From NCBI GenBank assembly GCA_040769385.1, contig JAXGLD010000004.1, positions 310,001-374,000 of the forward strand: 64,000 nucleotides of DNA. Reading direction: 5' to 3'. The DNA is from PHAA01 sp022706565 (GTDB lineage: Bacteria > Bacillota > Syntrophomonadia > Syntrophomonadales > Syntrophomonadaceae). The notes under the pieces are model-generated. The model searched no databases and was not told where the DNA came from. It saw only the letters and a program-made list of their open reading frames with translations. This document shows positions 1 through 9,008 of the stretch, one piece after another. Position numbers and translations under genes: made by a program. Positions within the stretch are counted from its first letter, which is position 1, and each line of letters opens with the position of its first letter.

Positions 1-1480
1 CTGCCAGCATTTGCTCCAGCATCTTGATGGCGGCTCCAGACCGCATAGGAATCGGGTTGGCATAGCTGATCCCCGCCAATTGATCAATGATAGCCTGTTT
101 AGACAAAGCATCCGGGTCGCTGCGGACCACTGCGTATTTTTCCAGGAATGCCCCCAGACCGGCACACAGCCTGGCAACATCAACTTTATCACCAATTTCA
201 GCCGCGTCAATACAGCCGATTATGTCAGACATCGCTTCCTGAAGCTGTTTGACTGCGTATAACTGGCGGCTCAGCCTTTCACTCCGAGCGACCGCCTGGG
301 CCTGGTTTGCTGAGTTCATTTCAGCCTCAAGATTGTCCACTATCTGGCCAAGACGCTGGAGGCACCGGTGCTTGCCCCAGACAATGCCGGAATTGCGCAG
401 CAAAATAGCCGCCTCCCGGGCGGGAACTACATCCAGGTCGCCGCCCAGCAGCAGACGGTAGATAATGCTGACCGGATAATTGGATTGCACCCATTCCAGG
501 ATGCCGCTGATTAGTTTGCCCGGATGGGTAGAAACGACCGGCACTCCGCTGGCCATGGCTACCGGCAGCTCCATCCGCAAGGCTTCAGTGTAGATGATCG
601 ACAGGTAGGGTTGATTGCGGGTTACACATAACATGATTTGATCCAGGGGATAACCGGACTTTTTGATCCGGCGCAGGACCTCCCGAACCTCGCAGGCCTC
701 ACCGTACGCCTGAAATATTTGTACTTCATCGTGAGCAATATCGTTGGCGGTGGAGTTGAAGATATAGCTCAGGCTGGACTGGGGCACTGGTGGTTCGTCT
801 GGCATAAATCGGCGCAAAAAGGGGTTGTCCAAACCAGCCACCGGATCCTGGGCTAAAACCAGGCTCTGCGCCTGGAACTTATCCAGGAAAGTGAAGGCCG
901 CCGGTGAAAGCGACAGTTGTTCGGGTATCAGCAGCAGCCGGGACTGGGTTGCTTTTACCTGGTCAGGCGCAAGACTCACGGCTCGTCTGAATATCTCGGC
1001 CTCGTCAAGCAGGAGCTGGGCCTCCAGTTCCAGATCATATTGATTTACAATCGACTGCAGTTCAACGCCTTTTTGTCGGTCGACAAAGGAGTCGGGCTTT
1101 AGATCCGCAGCATCGATTCCAGCCAGGCGCAGGTCACGAATGGATTGCAGCAGCATACTGCTCAGCTGCCCGGCTTCACTAATGGTCTTGAAATATTTCA
1201 ATTCACCGCGGTCTTCCATGCCCGCAATAATCTGATCCAAGATGGTGAGACACTGGTAACGGCTGGCCAACTGCAGGCCCCGCCGCATCAAATCCGTCTC
1301 AACCATCTCCATGGCCAGTCCCAATGGGGTTACTGGGCGCAGGTTGAGCCAGGGCGTCCCCTCCCTGGCCAATCTATCCATCAGCTGGTATCCGTACGAG
1401 CGCGACGGCACCAGCAGGAGCTTCTCCTGCCAGGGATATTTCTTGACCGCTGCGGCCAGCTTTTGTAGCAGAATGTTCAT
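1..1480 (-). CDS. AddB-like inactivated helicase/nuclease, 5' part (runs off left edge)
   Basis: An open frame of about 493 codons starts at ATG 1480, just after a GGGGGGAGGG ribosome binding site, and stays open to base 1, so the C-terminus lies outside the window. The N-terminus has a VPSRSYGYQL segment and an RPVTPLGLA segment, as in the helicase-like half of AddB/COG3893-type proteins, but I see no Walker A motif, which fits the inactivated helicase domain of that group. The PD-(D/E)XK nuclease domain expected in such proteins would be in the missing part. Proteins of this kind work with a RecB/AddA-like helicase in double-strand end processing. The next gene on the same strand ends 75 bases upstream and is a NERD-UvrD helicase. 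A degenerate second copy of the first ~245 codons lies at 14676-15396. Family assignment is by pattern only. Confidence 0.6.
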   Translation of the reverse strand, partial: MNILLQKLAAAVKKYPWQEKLLLVPSRSYGYQLMDRLAREGTPWLNLRPVTPLGLAMEMVETDLMRRGLQLASRYQCLTILDQIIAGMEDRGELKYFKTISEAGQLSSMLLQSIRDLRLAGIDAADLKPDSFVDRQKGVELQSIVNQYDLELEAQLLLDEAEIFRRAVSLAPDQVKATQSRLLLIPEQLSLSPAAFTFLDKFQAQSLVLAQDPVAGLDNPFLRRFMPDEPPVPQSSLSYIFNSTANDIAHDEVQIFQAYGEACEVREVLRRIKKSGYPLDQIMLCVTRNQPYLSIIYTEALRMELPVAMASGVPVVSTHPGKLISGILEWVQSNYPVSIIYRLLLGGDLDVVPAREAAILLRNSGIVWGKHRCLQRLGQIVDNLEAEMNSANQAQAVARSERLSRQLYAVKQLQEAMSDIIGCIDAAEIGDKVDVARLCAGLGAFLEKYAVVRSDPDALSKQAIIDQLAGISYANPIPMRSGAAIKMLEQMLA

Positions 1481-1555
1481 GTGGCCCTCCCCCCATTGCG
1501 GCCTCATCTTCTATACTCCATTTGGTTTGACTGTATTGAACTGTCGCAAACTGTC

Positions 1556-3208
1556 TCAGTTGGCTCCTCTGTCCTTATCCCAATTAACATCATGAAAAAT
1601 AGTCAGCAGAAAACGCGCTCGGGAGCTGCCAACATATATGTCAGCATCAGTACATACCCTGCTGTTGGGAACTATGTCAATGAGAAAAACGATGTCTGCT
1701 TCCAGCCCTTTGAAAGACCTGATGGTTGAAAACCTTATCCCGTAACCATCAGCATTGCTCTCAATCAGCGGCCATTCTTTCAGCTTTTGGCGTCCTGCCA
1801 GACAACTCTTCTCTTTAACATGCGGCGAAAGAATCTGTATCCTTTTAAGCTGTATCCCTTGACTCACTAATAATCCAATTTCCTTTTCGATTAGTTTTCG
1901 TTCCTCATCTGGATCGGAGAAAGAAATAAATTTGACCGGTTGCCCTAACTGGGCTTGGCACACCAATGGACGTCCGGGCATGTATCTGGACAGCCATTCA
2001 TTGATATGGCCGGTGTTTCTAAGATTCCTGGTCAATTGCTGCTTTGATACCGGCATTTTCTTTATCTCTTCGATATCCTGCTGAAAAATTGACTGTACCG
2101 GATCGGCAAACACAAACAGATTGCCGTTTTCCTTCATGGCTGCTTCAATACAATCAAACCATTCGATTTTGAAGTCCTGTCCCTCATCAACTATTACGGC
2201 ATCGAACCGATCATGGATATCCGTGTCGATTAGATAATCAAAGGCCAGTGACGGTAATATATTGGCAAAAAACTCACTCCGTTGCTCCAGATCATCGGGA
2301 ACCTCTAAGTAAGGGTTCAGTTTCCTGGCGTTGATGAGAAAAAAATCATGGATATTATGCACCTGTGCGGTCTCCGGTAGCTGCTGGCGCAAATAGAGGG
2401 CCAGATTCTTGTTGAAACACGTTACCAGGACAGTTTTACCTTCAGCTAAGAGGCGTTTGGCTTTCTCGATCGCAATGAAAGTCTTCCCGCATCCGGCAGC
2501 CCCGAGGAAAATCTTGCGCGGGTCCAATTCAGTTTCTAAAAGGATGCGCTCCTGTTCATCGGTGAGGATCCGTTGAGTGGAGAGGTGGAATTGTTCAATT
2601 TCATCTTCGAGCCGGTTAAATACTCTGAAAGATGGGGAAAGAACTTTCTGGATCAGGAGTTCTGCCGCCGGCTTATTGTCCTGTGGCCAAGGCCGAAACA
2701 GGTTCTGGATCTTCTTTTCCATCAAGACTGGGTTTTCAATGTCGCCAAAAAGAAAAACTCCGTTGGTATCAAGATCGGCAGGTAATATGCCTTCAATCCT
2801 GGTACAGTCGGGAAAACAGAGAGAATATCTTATGTTAAGCGGGAAGCGCGTGTTTCCGCTGCGTTTAACATATTGTTTAAGAATTGCGAACATCCCGTCC
2901 CGGGCCTGTTTTACCGGATCCTTGGAAAGCTTGATATATTGATTGTTCTTATATTCGAACCAGGACCCGTTTTTATGCGTGGCAAGTCCCTGTTTGACTT
3001 CCACCACCAGAAATCCCATCGCAGGATGGATCAGCACAAAATCAACTTCCCTAAACATTTCCTGGTAATGCTGATTCTCATCCATTTTATAGCGATAGGA
3101 GTAACAAATCGTGTAACTATCGGGCAGTTGCTGGGCTGCTTGATAAAACCTCCGTTCACCACTATTGGTAATCACTTCGGGGTCAACTTCTGGAATCATA
3201 CGAGCCAT
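1556..3208 (-). CDS. NERD-domain UvrD/Rep-type helicase
   Basis: This encodes about 550 residues when started at ATG 3208, which has a GGGCGG ribosome binding site; a longer frame to 3250 lacks one. The first ~130 residues form a nuclease-related (NERD) domain with the pattern VDFVLIHP followed by VVEVKQG, the D...ExK of a restriction-like fold. The second half is a superfamily 1 helicase: Walker A GAAGCGKT, Walker B VIVDEGQDF, and motif V/VI-like FSTIRSFKGLEAD and VGSSRAR. Such proteins occur widely in defence islands and probably unwind and may cut DNA. A second, clearly related gene lies at 30981-32792. It may be cotranscribed with the AddB-like gene downstream. Confidence 0.85.
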   Translation of the reverse strand: MARMIPEVDPEVITNSGERRFYQAAQQLPDSYTICYSYRYKMDENQHYQEMFREVDFVLIHPAMGFLVVEVKQGLATHKNGSWFEYKNNQYIKLSKDPVKQARDGMFAILKQYVKRSGNTRFPLNIRYSLCFPDCTRIEGILPADLDTNGVFLFGDIENPVLMEKKIQNLFRPWPQDNKPAAELLIQKVLSPSFRVFNRLEDEIEQFHLSTQRILTDEQERILLETELDPRKIFLGAAGCGKTFIAIEKAKRLLAEGKTVLVTCFNKNLALYLRQQLPETAQVHNIHDFFLINARKLNPYLEVPDDLEQRSEFFANILPSLAFDYLIDTDIHDRFDAVIVDEGQDFKIEWFDCIEAAMKENGNLFVFADPVQSIFQQDIEEIKKMPVSKQQLTRNLRNTGHINEWLSRYMPGRPLVCQAQLGQPVKFISFSDPDEERKLIEKEIGLLVSQGIQLKRIQILSPHVKEKSCLAGRQKLKEWPLIESNADGYGIRFSTIRSFKGLEADIVFLIDIVPNSRVCTDADIYVGSSRARFLLTIFHDVNWDKDRGAN

Positions 3209-3515
3209 TACAACCGCCCTCCCCAAAACACGGCAACCACCCAAAGGCAAATATTCTACAAACTGCGATTTATTTCCTTTTACTTAACCATTTATACGTT
3301 GAGCGGACAGAAAAAGCTGCGAGGCCGATGATAAAAAAGGCCGGCATTTGGGTGAAATAAGCGGGAGTTAAAGCGGAATCTAAAAACAGCGCCGCTAATC
3401 CGCCCATTTTCAGAGCTGAATAGCGGCTTGTACGCCGGCATCTTATTTCAAGTAGAGCAAATGATGTATTTATATCAAAGAAAGGTAAACCTTGTACACC
3501 GCTGATCCCGCCCGC

Positions 3516-4289
3516 TTATTCGAACACATAGCTGGTCATCGATACTGAGCCCATAGTGATAGAATCATTGAATACACGGAGTTGGTGATCTTCCCGAGCC
3601 GCCCCCAGAACGTAAAGGAGGGGAAAATAATGCTCGGGGGTAAAGAAAGCCAACCTGGCTGAATCCCCTGCCGAGCTGTAATCGATTACCGGGGGGAAGT
3701 CGCGATTGATGATCTTATCCTTGATAAAGGCGTCGAATTCCTGCGCCCATGGAAATCCGTCCTGCATGGACCAGCTGATCAGAGACAGGTTGTGAACCAC
3801 ATTACCGCTGCCCAGGATCATTACCCCCTGGTCACGCAGTGCGCCGATCTCCTGCCCGATTGAATAATGGACCGAAGCCGGGGCATGGCTGTCGATACTC
3901 AACTGGAAAACCGGTATGTCGGCTCCCGGATACATCCGGTGCAGTACCGACCAGGTACCGTGGTCCAGTCCCCAAGTGTTGTCTACCTGTACATCCCGGC
4001 TGATAAGGCTGCGGGCAGAATGGGCCAGCTCAGGGGATCCAACCGCAGGATAGACCACCCGGTAGAGTTCATCCGGAAAGCCATACATATCGTAAATCAT
4101 ATTTGGCCGGGCAGAATCGTTGACCCTGGTGCCAGCCGTATACCAGTGGGCGGATACCGACAAAATGGCCTCAGGCCGGGGCAACGCCTTTCCTGCCTGC
4201 TGCCACGCCCGCGAATAGACGTTGTCTTCGATGGCATTCATGGGGGAACCATGTCCCACGAACAAAACCGGCATTCTCTGTTTTTCCAT
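3516..4289 (-). CDS. ygiD: DODA-type extradiol aromatic ring-opening dioxygenase
   Basis: The 257 residues match the length of the YgiD / 4,5-DOPA extradiol dioxygenase family of cytoplasmic, metal-dependent ring-cleaving enzymes. Metal-ligand histidines are visible in GHGSPMNAI near residue 13, SVSAHWYT near residue 46, and SGNVVHNL around residue 165; DHGTW is also present. The start at ATG 4289 follows AAGGAGG. The physiological substrate cannot be read from the sequence. The gene stands alone: the roughly 300 bases between its end and the upstream helicase start at 3208 hold no gene or convincing terminator that I can see, and upstream lies the divergent Phd-Doc pair. Confidence 0.85.
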   Translation of the reverse strand: MEKQRMPVLFVGHGSPMNAIEDNVYSRAWQQAGKALPRPEAILSVSAHWYTAGTRVNDSARPNMIYDMYGFPDELYRVVYPAVGSPELAHSARSLISRDVQVDNTWGLDHGTWSVLHRMYPGADIPVFQLSIDSHAPASVHYSIGQEIGALRDQGVMILGSGNVVHNLSLISWSMQDGFPWAQEFDAFIKDKIINRDFPPVIDYSSAGDSARLAFFTPEHYFPLLYVLGAAREDHQLRVFNDSITMGSVSMTSYVFE

Positions 4290-4542
4290 TATTAAACCTC
4301 CTTGCCTACCTAAGACAGAACCAGGCCAAGACCAGCGCCATTAGCAGACAGGCGCCCGGCCCATCCTCGTATGCAGCGGTTTCCGTATCGAGTGTGGTCT
4401 CATTCCATCGTAGCACAAAGCAAGACCTTTATTGGGATGACTTTGCGTAACAGGTAACAGAACGAAAGGCAGCCCAACCGTCCCTCTGCGCTGCGTTTCT
4501 GCCCCCTGATGGTTTCTAGGTTATTTTATACCTATATTTGTG

Positions 4543-4548
4543 TATAAT
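4543..4548 (+). promoter_or_regulatory. probable -10 box of the phd-doc promoter
   Basis: A perfect TATAAT sits 20 bases before the phd ATG in an AT-rich stretch. No good -35 hexamer is visible 17 bases upstream, where the sequence instead contains the near-palindrome GGTTATTTTATACC at 4520-4533. That element could be the operator for Phd autoregulation, which is usual for this family; this is inference. Confidence 0.5.
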
Positions 4549-4567
4549 CACATTAGAGGTGATTCAA

Positions 4568-4810
4568 ATGAAGATCGACAGCGACAGCATCGTTTCCATT
4601 ACTGAGGCTAATCAGAACTTTTCCAAGGTGGCCAGGCTGGTTGATAAAAACGGCGAGGTCATAATTTTCAAGAACAACAAGCCCAAGTACCGGATGGTCG
4701 ACGTCGATTCCAGCGCCGATCTTGAGCTTACCGATGATGAAAAGATCGACATCGTTGCGGCTCGGATTCTTAAGAAGTATAAGGCGGCGTTCATGGAGCT
4801 AGCCAAATGA
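4568..4810 (+). CDS. phd: Phd/YefM-family antitoxin
   Basis: An 80-residue protein starting at ATG 4568 after an AGAGGTGAT ribosome binding site. The N-terminal half has the Phd/YefM DNA-binding pattern (SITEANQNFSKV, then VIIFKNNKPKY), and the C-terminal tail, ending AAFMELAK, would bind and block the toxin. It overlaps the following Doc gene by four bases (ATGA), the arrangement expected for a translationally coupled pair. In this family the antitoxin binds its own promoter; a TATAAT and near-palindrome lie just upstream. The pair is flanked by a terminator at 5260. Confidence 0.88.
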   Translation: MKIDSDSIVSITEANQNFSKVARLVDKNGEVIIFKNNKPKYRMVDVDSSADLELTDDEKIDIVAARILKKYKAAFMELAK

Positions 4811-5184
4811 TTATAATCAGCCAGGAGAAAGTCCTCCTCCTGCACCAGCTGATGGCACAAGTCACCGGCGGCAGCGTTGGCGTTCGGGACTATGGCCTTT
4901 TGGATTCTACTTTGGAAAGTGCTTACGCGACGTTTGACAACCAGGAATTGTACCCTACCAAGGAGGAAAAGGGCGCCAGGCTCGGATTCTCTCTCATCTC
5001 GAATCACGCCTTTGTGGATGGTAACAAACGCATCGGTATGTATGTGATGTTGACTTTTTTGGAGGTGAATGGCATCAAGTTGTCCTGTACCGATGAAGAG
5101 GTCGCCTCCACCGGTTTTGCCGTAGCCGCCGGGGATATGGATTACCCGCAGCTGCTCGCCTGGGTGCGGGAGCACAGGATGTAA
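4807..5184 (+). CDS. doc: Doc/Fic-family toxin
   Basis: 125 residues, typical length for Doc. Doc enzymes phosphorylate elongation factor Tu and stop translation; larger Fic proteins instead AMPylate targets. The active-site loop is HAFVDGNKR at residues 67-75: the His, the acidic residue and the NKR end are present. The DGN in the middle is closer to canonical Fic (HPFxDGN) than to P1 Doc (HxFxNAN), so the transferred group is uncertain. The start ATG overlaps the phd stop. A hairpin plus T-run 76 bases after the stop ends the operon. Confidence 0.88.
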   Translation: MIIISQEKVLLLHQLMAQVTGGSVGVRDYGLLDSTLESAYATFDNQELYPTKEEKGARLGFSLISNHAFVDGNKRIGMYVMLTFLEVNGIKLSCTDEEVASTGFAVAAGDMDYPQLLAWVREHRM

Positions 5185-5259
5185 GGATGTACGAAGGTAA
5201 GGCGATATTGACCGCATGATCAAACATGTCGGGAGAAAACCATGATAAGACTCAAATGA

Positions 5260-5287
5260 AGGCTTCCGAATGGAAGTCTTATTTTTT
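5260..5287 (+). terminator. Rho-independent terminator after doc
   Basis: AGGCTTCC (5260-5267), loop GAAT, and GGAAGTCT (5272-5279) form an 8-bp stem with one G-U pair, followed by TATTTTTTG. It lies downstream of doc on the same strand. The rest of the 5185-5518 gap holds no gene that I can support; there is a short CTGC tandem near 5350. Confidence 0.75.
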
Positions 5288-5518
5288 GCCTGGATACGCG
5301 AAAAGGAATCGCATCAGCATAGCGCTCATGCAATCCAACCATCCCTCTGCCTGCCTGCCTTGCCTGAGCGAAAAGGAAAATACTGGATAGCGGGTAATCA
5401 TTTGTATATGCTTATGGTAAAACTCAATATGACTGGCCAACTGACCATGACCCCAGCGGCTTCATTGAGATAACGTTAGGGCCGGTTGATATGGTGAAAA
5501 GGAGAGCTGATCGCTTTG

Positions 5519-6631
5519 ATGGTCAACAGCATAATTGTCCTCTTGGCCCTGGTCAGCGGTTTACTCATGCTGTGGCGTATCCCGTTGGCACGAGACACGG
5601 ATAGTAGTGAGCCCGGGGGGCCGTCCAACTCAGTGTCGATCATAATCCCGGCCCGCAACGAAGCGCTGCGGCTGCCGCACCTGCTGCAGTCTTTGCAGCA
5701 ACAGGATATGAAACCCTTTGAGATCATCGTGGTCGATGATGAATCGACTGACGCTACCGCCCAGATCGCTCTGGATGCTGGGTCCCGGGTTATCGCTGCG
5801 GAAAAACTGCAGCAGGGATGGGTGGACAAATCCCGGGCTTGTTGGAGTGGGGCGCGTATGGCCAGCGGCGACTGGCTGTTGTTCCTGGATGCCGACACCC
5901 GGCTGGTCAGCTCTGACAGCCTGAGACGTTTGCTGCTCACCTACCAGGCGCTTGGTGGCAGCGGCAGTCTTTCGGTCCAACCTTACCACCTGGTATTCCG
6001 GTTTTATGAGAGCCTTTCCGCGGTCTTCAACATCATCGTGATGGCGGGCATGAATGTATTCACGCCCTGGGGTGAACGGATACCCAGTGCTGGCTCCTTT
6101 GGGCCTTGTCAGCTGTGCCGGCGGGAGGATTATTTTGCGGTCGGAGGGCATGAAGCTATCTGCGGAGAGGTGATGGATGACCTGGCCTTGGGCCAATCCT
6201 TCCGACGGGCCGGCCTGCCCCTGCACTGCCTGGGCGGCCGGGGGACGATCGCATTTCGCATGTATCCCGAATCGCTGGGCCAACTCATCGAAGGCTGGAC
6301 CAAGAATTTCGGTACCGCTGCTTCATATACCCATCCCCTGGTTTTCGGGATGATAATCGCCTGGATCTCGGGCGGCTTTTCCGCCTTGAACCTCCTCTTG
6401 TCTGGTATCGGTGACGGCTCACCGATCTGGCTCGCGGCAGGTATCACCGCCTACCTCATGTATGCCCTGCAGATGACATGGCTGGCCCGGCGGGTGGGCA
6501 ATTTTCACCCCGTAATGTTGATTCTTTTCCCGGTTCTGCTCCTGTTTTTTACCCTGCTGTTCATGCGTTCCCTATATCAGACCAAGGTCCTGCATACCGT
6601 CAGCTGGAGAGGCCGGCAGATCAAAGTCTAA
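5519..6631 (+). CDS. family 2 glycosyltransferase, carotenoid-glycosylating (CrtQ) type
   Basis: About 370 residues from ATG 5519; an in-frame TTG lies immediately before it, and GGAGAG sits 13 bases upstream. An N-terminal membrane segment (IIVLLALVSGLLML) precedes a GT-A fold with SIIIPARNEA, IVVDDESTDAT and the metal-binding LFLDADTRL. The C-terminal ~100 residues hold two or three further hydrophobic segments. Length and layout match the 4,4'-diaponeurosporenoate glycosyltransferase group. The next gene is a CrtO-like acyltransferase, which strengthens the assignment: the pair would glycosylate and then acylate a lipid-like acceptor at the membrane. No crtM/crtN carotenoid genes are in the window, so the real acceptor is unknown. 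Confidence 0.75.
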   Translation: MVNSIIVLLALVSGLLMLWRIPLARDTDSSEPGGPSNSVSIIIPARNEALRLPHLLQSLQQQDMKPFEIIVVDDESTDATAQIALDAGSRVIAAEKLQQGWVDKSRACWSGARMASGDWLLFLDADTRLVSSDSLRRLLLTYQALGGSGSLSVQPYHLVFRFYESLSAVFNIIVMAGMNVFTPWGERIPSAGSFGPCQLCRREDYFAVGGHEAICGEVMDDLALGQSFRRAGLPLHCLGGRGTIAFRMYPESLGQLIEGWTKNFGTAASYTHPLVFGMIIAWISGGFSALNLLLSGIGDGSPIWLAAGITAYLMYALQMTWLARRVGNFHPVMLILFPVLLLFFTLLFMRSLYQTKVLHTVSWRGRQIKV

Positions 6632-6675
6632 CCGCGGCTGAGCGCATTAATGGCAATATCGAAAGGAGAAGGCGG

Positions 6676-7221
6676 ATGCCAGTCCTGGAAATGCCGGTGG
6701 TCTTCACCGTCATCATCGACATCGCGGCCTGGTTCATCATCCATATGGGCTGCGCCTACATGACCTTGAAAATGCCGGATCGCTGGTTCGAAGGTGATGG
6801 TTTTATTTACCGCCGCCGGGCCTGGGAAAGGTCCGGTCAGATCTGGCAAAACCTCTTCCGGGTGCGGGCCTGGAATGACAGACTGCCGGATGGAGCCGCG
6901 TTCTTCAGCCAGGGATTCCCCAAAAAGAGGCTGCTGAGCAAGGATCCCGCCTACCTGGCCGCCTTCATCCGCGAGACCCGGCGGGCTGAATTGACCCATT
7001 GGATAGCCATGCCACCGGCTCTGCTGTTCTTCCTCTGGAACCCGGTCCCGGTGGGGTGGATAATGATCGCCTATGCGCTGGCGGCCAATGCTCCCTGTAT
7101 CATGGCCCAGCGCTACAATCGGGCAAGGTTGCAGCCCATCCTGGATAAAATGCAGGCCAGGCACCGGCAGGAGGCGAAGACTTCGGCCGGCCTTCTTCAT
7201 CGGGATATTGTTCCTGATTAA
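6676..7221 (+). CDS. glycosyl-4,4'-diaponeurosporenoate acyltransferase-like membrane protein
   Basis: 181 residues from ATG 6676, which follows GAAAGGAGAAGG; a longer in-frame opening to 6478 overlaps the glycosyltransferase and lacks such a site. Two hydrophobic segments are at the N-terminus (VFTVIIDIAAWFIIHMGC) and near residues 115-145. Between them is the family-like core: MPDRWFEGDGFIYRRR, then IWQNLFRVRAWNDRLPDG and ETRRAELTHW. These match the CrtO acyltransferase family of staphyloxanthin-type pathways. The gene starts 44 bases after the glycosyltransferase stop and is probably cotranscribed with it. Confidence 0.72.
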   Translation: MPVLEMPVVFTVIIDIAAWFIIHMGCAYMTLKMPDRWFEGDGFIYRRRAWERSGQIWQNLFRVRAWNDRLPDGAAFFSQGFPKKRLLSKDPAYLAAFIRETRRAELTHWIAMPPALLFFLWNPVPVGWIMIAYALAANAPCIMAQRYNRARLQPILDKMQARHRQEAKTSAGLLHRDIVPD

Positions 7222-7226
7222 CTGGT

Positions 7227-7541
7227 TTAAGAAGGAGAAAGCTCCAACGTCTCAATCAGAAAGCTGACCGGGCGAAAACCATCATTGCAGGAAATCATGG
7301 CCGACCTCTTGTTTTTCATCCAGCCGTCATAAAAGTCCTCGCCGCCGTGGGCCAGGGTCATCACAAAAGCGGACATACTGTCCCAGGCACTGTCGCACAT
7401 GCCCTCCGGCTTTTCCCAGCCGTTGGCGATAAATATTTGCCCCACCGTCATATTACAGGTATGGCTGATGGGATTTTCATATTCGTCTATCAAGTCCTGG
7501 TAGTGAGCCATTTTCATGACTGTAATTCTAATCTTTTTCAT
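7227..7541 (-). CDS. TIGR04076 family protein
   Basis: 104 residues. The sequence KIRITVMK at the start, a Cys-containing centre (SHTCNMTVGQIF, then MCDSAWDSM) and a final CNDGFRPVSFLIE segment are those of the small TIGR04076 family, common in anaerobic Firmicutes and of unknown function. It converges with the acyltransferase gene (5 bases between stops) and lies downstream of a cupin gene on the same strand. I cannot say more about its role. Confidence 0.75.
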   Translation of the reverse strand: MKKIRITVMKMAHYQDLIDEYENPISHTCNMTVGQIFIANGWEKPEGMCDSAWDSMSAFVMTLAHGGEDFYDGWMKNKRSAMISCNDGFRPVSFLIETLELSPS

Positions 7542-7598
7542 AAACCATTTTCTCCCCGCCGGTCGATGGAATCGCCACCACTACTGCTGCAGATCCAT

Positions 7599-7907
7599 TT
7601 AGAGGTCATATTCATGTTTGACCACGAATAACTCTACAGGTTCGCTGCCTCTATTGCCTAATTCACTGTTGACGCCTTTAGGGATATTGACCAGCTGGCC
7701 GGCTCTAAAGGTTTTAGGCGCATCATCCTCGATGGCCGCGTCCAATTCTCCTCTAATAATCAGCGCATATACGATGGCATCGGTGGGGTGCATTGGAAAC
7801 ACTTTGCCGGGCGGAATAATTACATGATTCATAAGAATTTTGGCGTCCTTGAAAACATTCTCAAAGGTCTCCTGATCCGTTAGCGTGTACTGATAAACCT
7901 TTACCAT
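7599..7907 (-). CDS. cupin-domain protein
   Basis: A 102-residue single-domain cupin. The two cupin motifs are weak but visible: PPGKVFPMHPTDAIVYALIIRGEL (only a few of the metal-ligand positions kept) and FRAGQLVNIPKGVNSELGN. Small cupins bind a metal or small molecule or act as storage and sensor domains; no substrate can be inferred. ATG 7907 follows an AGGAGATGATCG-type ribosome binding site. It is probably transcribed with the TIGR04076 gene 57 bases downstream. Confidence 0.75.
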   Translation of the reverse strand: MVKVYQYTLTDQETFENVFKDAKILMNHVIIPPGKVFPMHPTDAIVYALIIRGELDAAIEDDAPKTFRAGQLVNIPKGVNSELGNRGSEPVELFVVKHEYDL

Positions 7908-7943
7908 ACGATCATCTCCTGGTCTTAATTGCTCAGCATGATC

Positions 7944-9008
7944 TTACCACCCTGGGTACTTCTCCCGCCAGCGAGCGTCTTCACTGTATTCCTGCAGCAG
8001 GTCATCGGCCAGCGCGGTTATCTCCCGGTTCAGCTCCAGCTGCTCGATCCATTTGACCGGGATGCCGCAAACACCCAGGTAGGCCCCCAGAATATTACCG
8101 GCGATGGCCCCGGTGCTGTCGCTGTCGCCGTCATGATTGACCGCCAGGTGGATGCCTTCGAGGAAATCCCCCTCAGCCACCAGCGCACAATAGATGGCGA
8201 TCGCCAGAGCCTCCTCAGCCACCCACCCCTCTCCAATACGGCGGATGTTCTTCTCATGCTCATAACAGTTCTCGGCCAAGTCGTTTAATTCCAAGGCCAG
8301 CTCCACGCAAGCCAGCGTCTCATGGTGATGCTCGTAGGTCCGCAATATCTGCAGGGCGTTTTCGATGGCCGGCTCCAACTCGGCCCCGGAGATGATCTCA
8401 CTTATTATGGCGGCCAGTACCCCGGCCGGCAGGTAACCGGTAGGATGGCCATGGGTAAGGGCGGCTATCTCACAGCCCAGTTGAAATGGGTCGTCCCCCA
8501 CCAGACCCACCGGTGCCACCCGCATCACCCCACCACACCCCTTGCTGTTGTTGAGCGGCTCGTCCATGGTACCGAAGCGGGAGGAAAGCAAAGCCGACAG
8601 GCAGGTCAGGCCCGGCGCCCGGCGGTGGTGGAGACGGTCAAGTGCCACCAGCCAGCCGTCATCGGTCGGCCGGCCAAAGGAGTCAAGGTAGGTTTCATTC
8701 TCTTCCCCCTGGGTATGGAGCCAGCGCAGATAGGCGTGGTGCACCACACTGGGAGGATGACAGACTCCCCGCTCATTGCCCCGGAGCTTGGCCCGCAGCA
8801 GTCCCTCCGCGGTGAACATGGTCATCTGGGTATCATCGGATATCAGGGCCGGTTCCGGCAAGATGGTTATCCCCGACGGGCCGTACCTCTGCTTTATGGC
8901 CTTCAGGCTTTCAAACTCCACCGCATAACCCAGGGCGTCCCCCAGCGCCCCGCCCAGCAGGCAGCCCCGGAAGTGGTCCTGATCACGTTTGCTATTGGCT
9001 CGCTTCAT
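7944..9008 (-). CDS. ADP-ribosylglycohydrolase family protein
   Basis: About 354 residues. I chose ATG 9008, nine bases after AGGAGG; an in-frame TTG at 9041 is less likely. The family signatures are clear: GALGDALGYAVE at the start, SDDTQMTMFTAEGLL, and NHDGDSDSTGAIAGNI, which hold the acidic residues that bind the two magnesium ions in DraG/ARH3-type enzymes. These remove ADP-ribose from proteins or nucleic acids. A macro-domain protein at 22994-24025 suggests ADP-ribose handling is a theme of the island, but the two genes are not linked. Confidence 0.88.
   Translation of the reverse strand: MKRANSKRDQDHFRGCLLGGALGDALGYAVEFESLKAIKQRYGPSGITILPEPALISDDTQMTMFTAEGLLRAKLRGNERGVCHPPSVVHHAYLRWLHTQGEENETYLDSFGRPTDDGWLVALDRLHHRRAPGLTCLSALLSSRFGTMDEPLNNSKGCGGVMRVAPVGLVGDDPFQLGCEIAALTHGHPTGYLPAGVLAAIISEIISGAELEPAIENALQILRTYEHHHETLACVELALELNDLAENCYEHEKNIRRIGEGWVAEEALAIAIYCALVAEGDFLEGIHLAVNHDGDSDSTGAIAGNILGAYLGVCGIPVKWIEQLELNREITALADDLLQEYSEDARWREKYPGW

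Noticed and set aside
5340..5370. CTGC tandem as a possible short repeat array
   Set aside because: Only a few units, with no spacer-repeat structure; not CRISPR and not a notable satellite.
5630..6283. Minus-strand frame of 217 codons across the glycosyltransferase
   Set aside because: It is antisense to a clear GT2 gene and has low-complexity composition.
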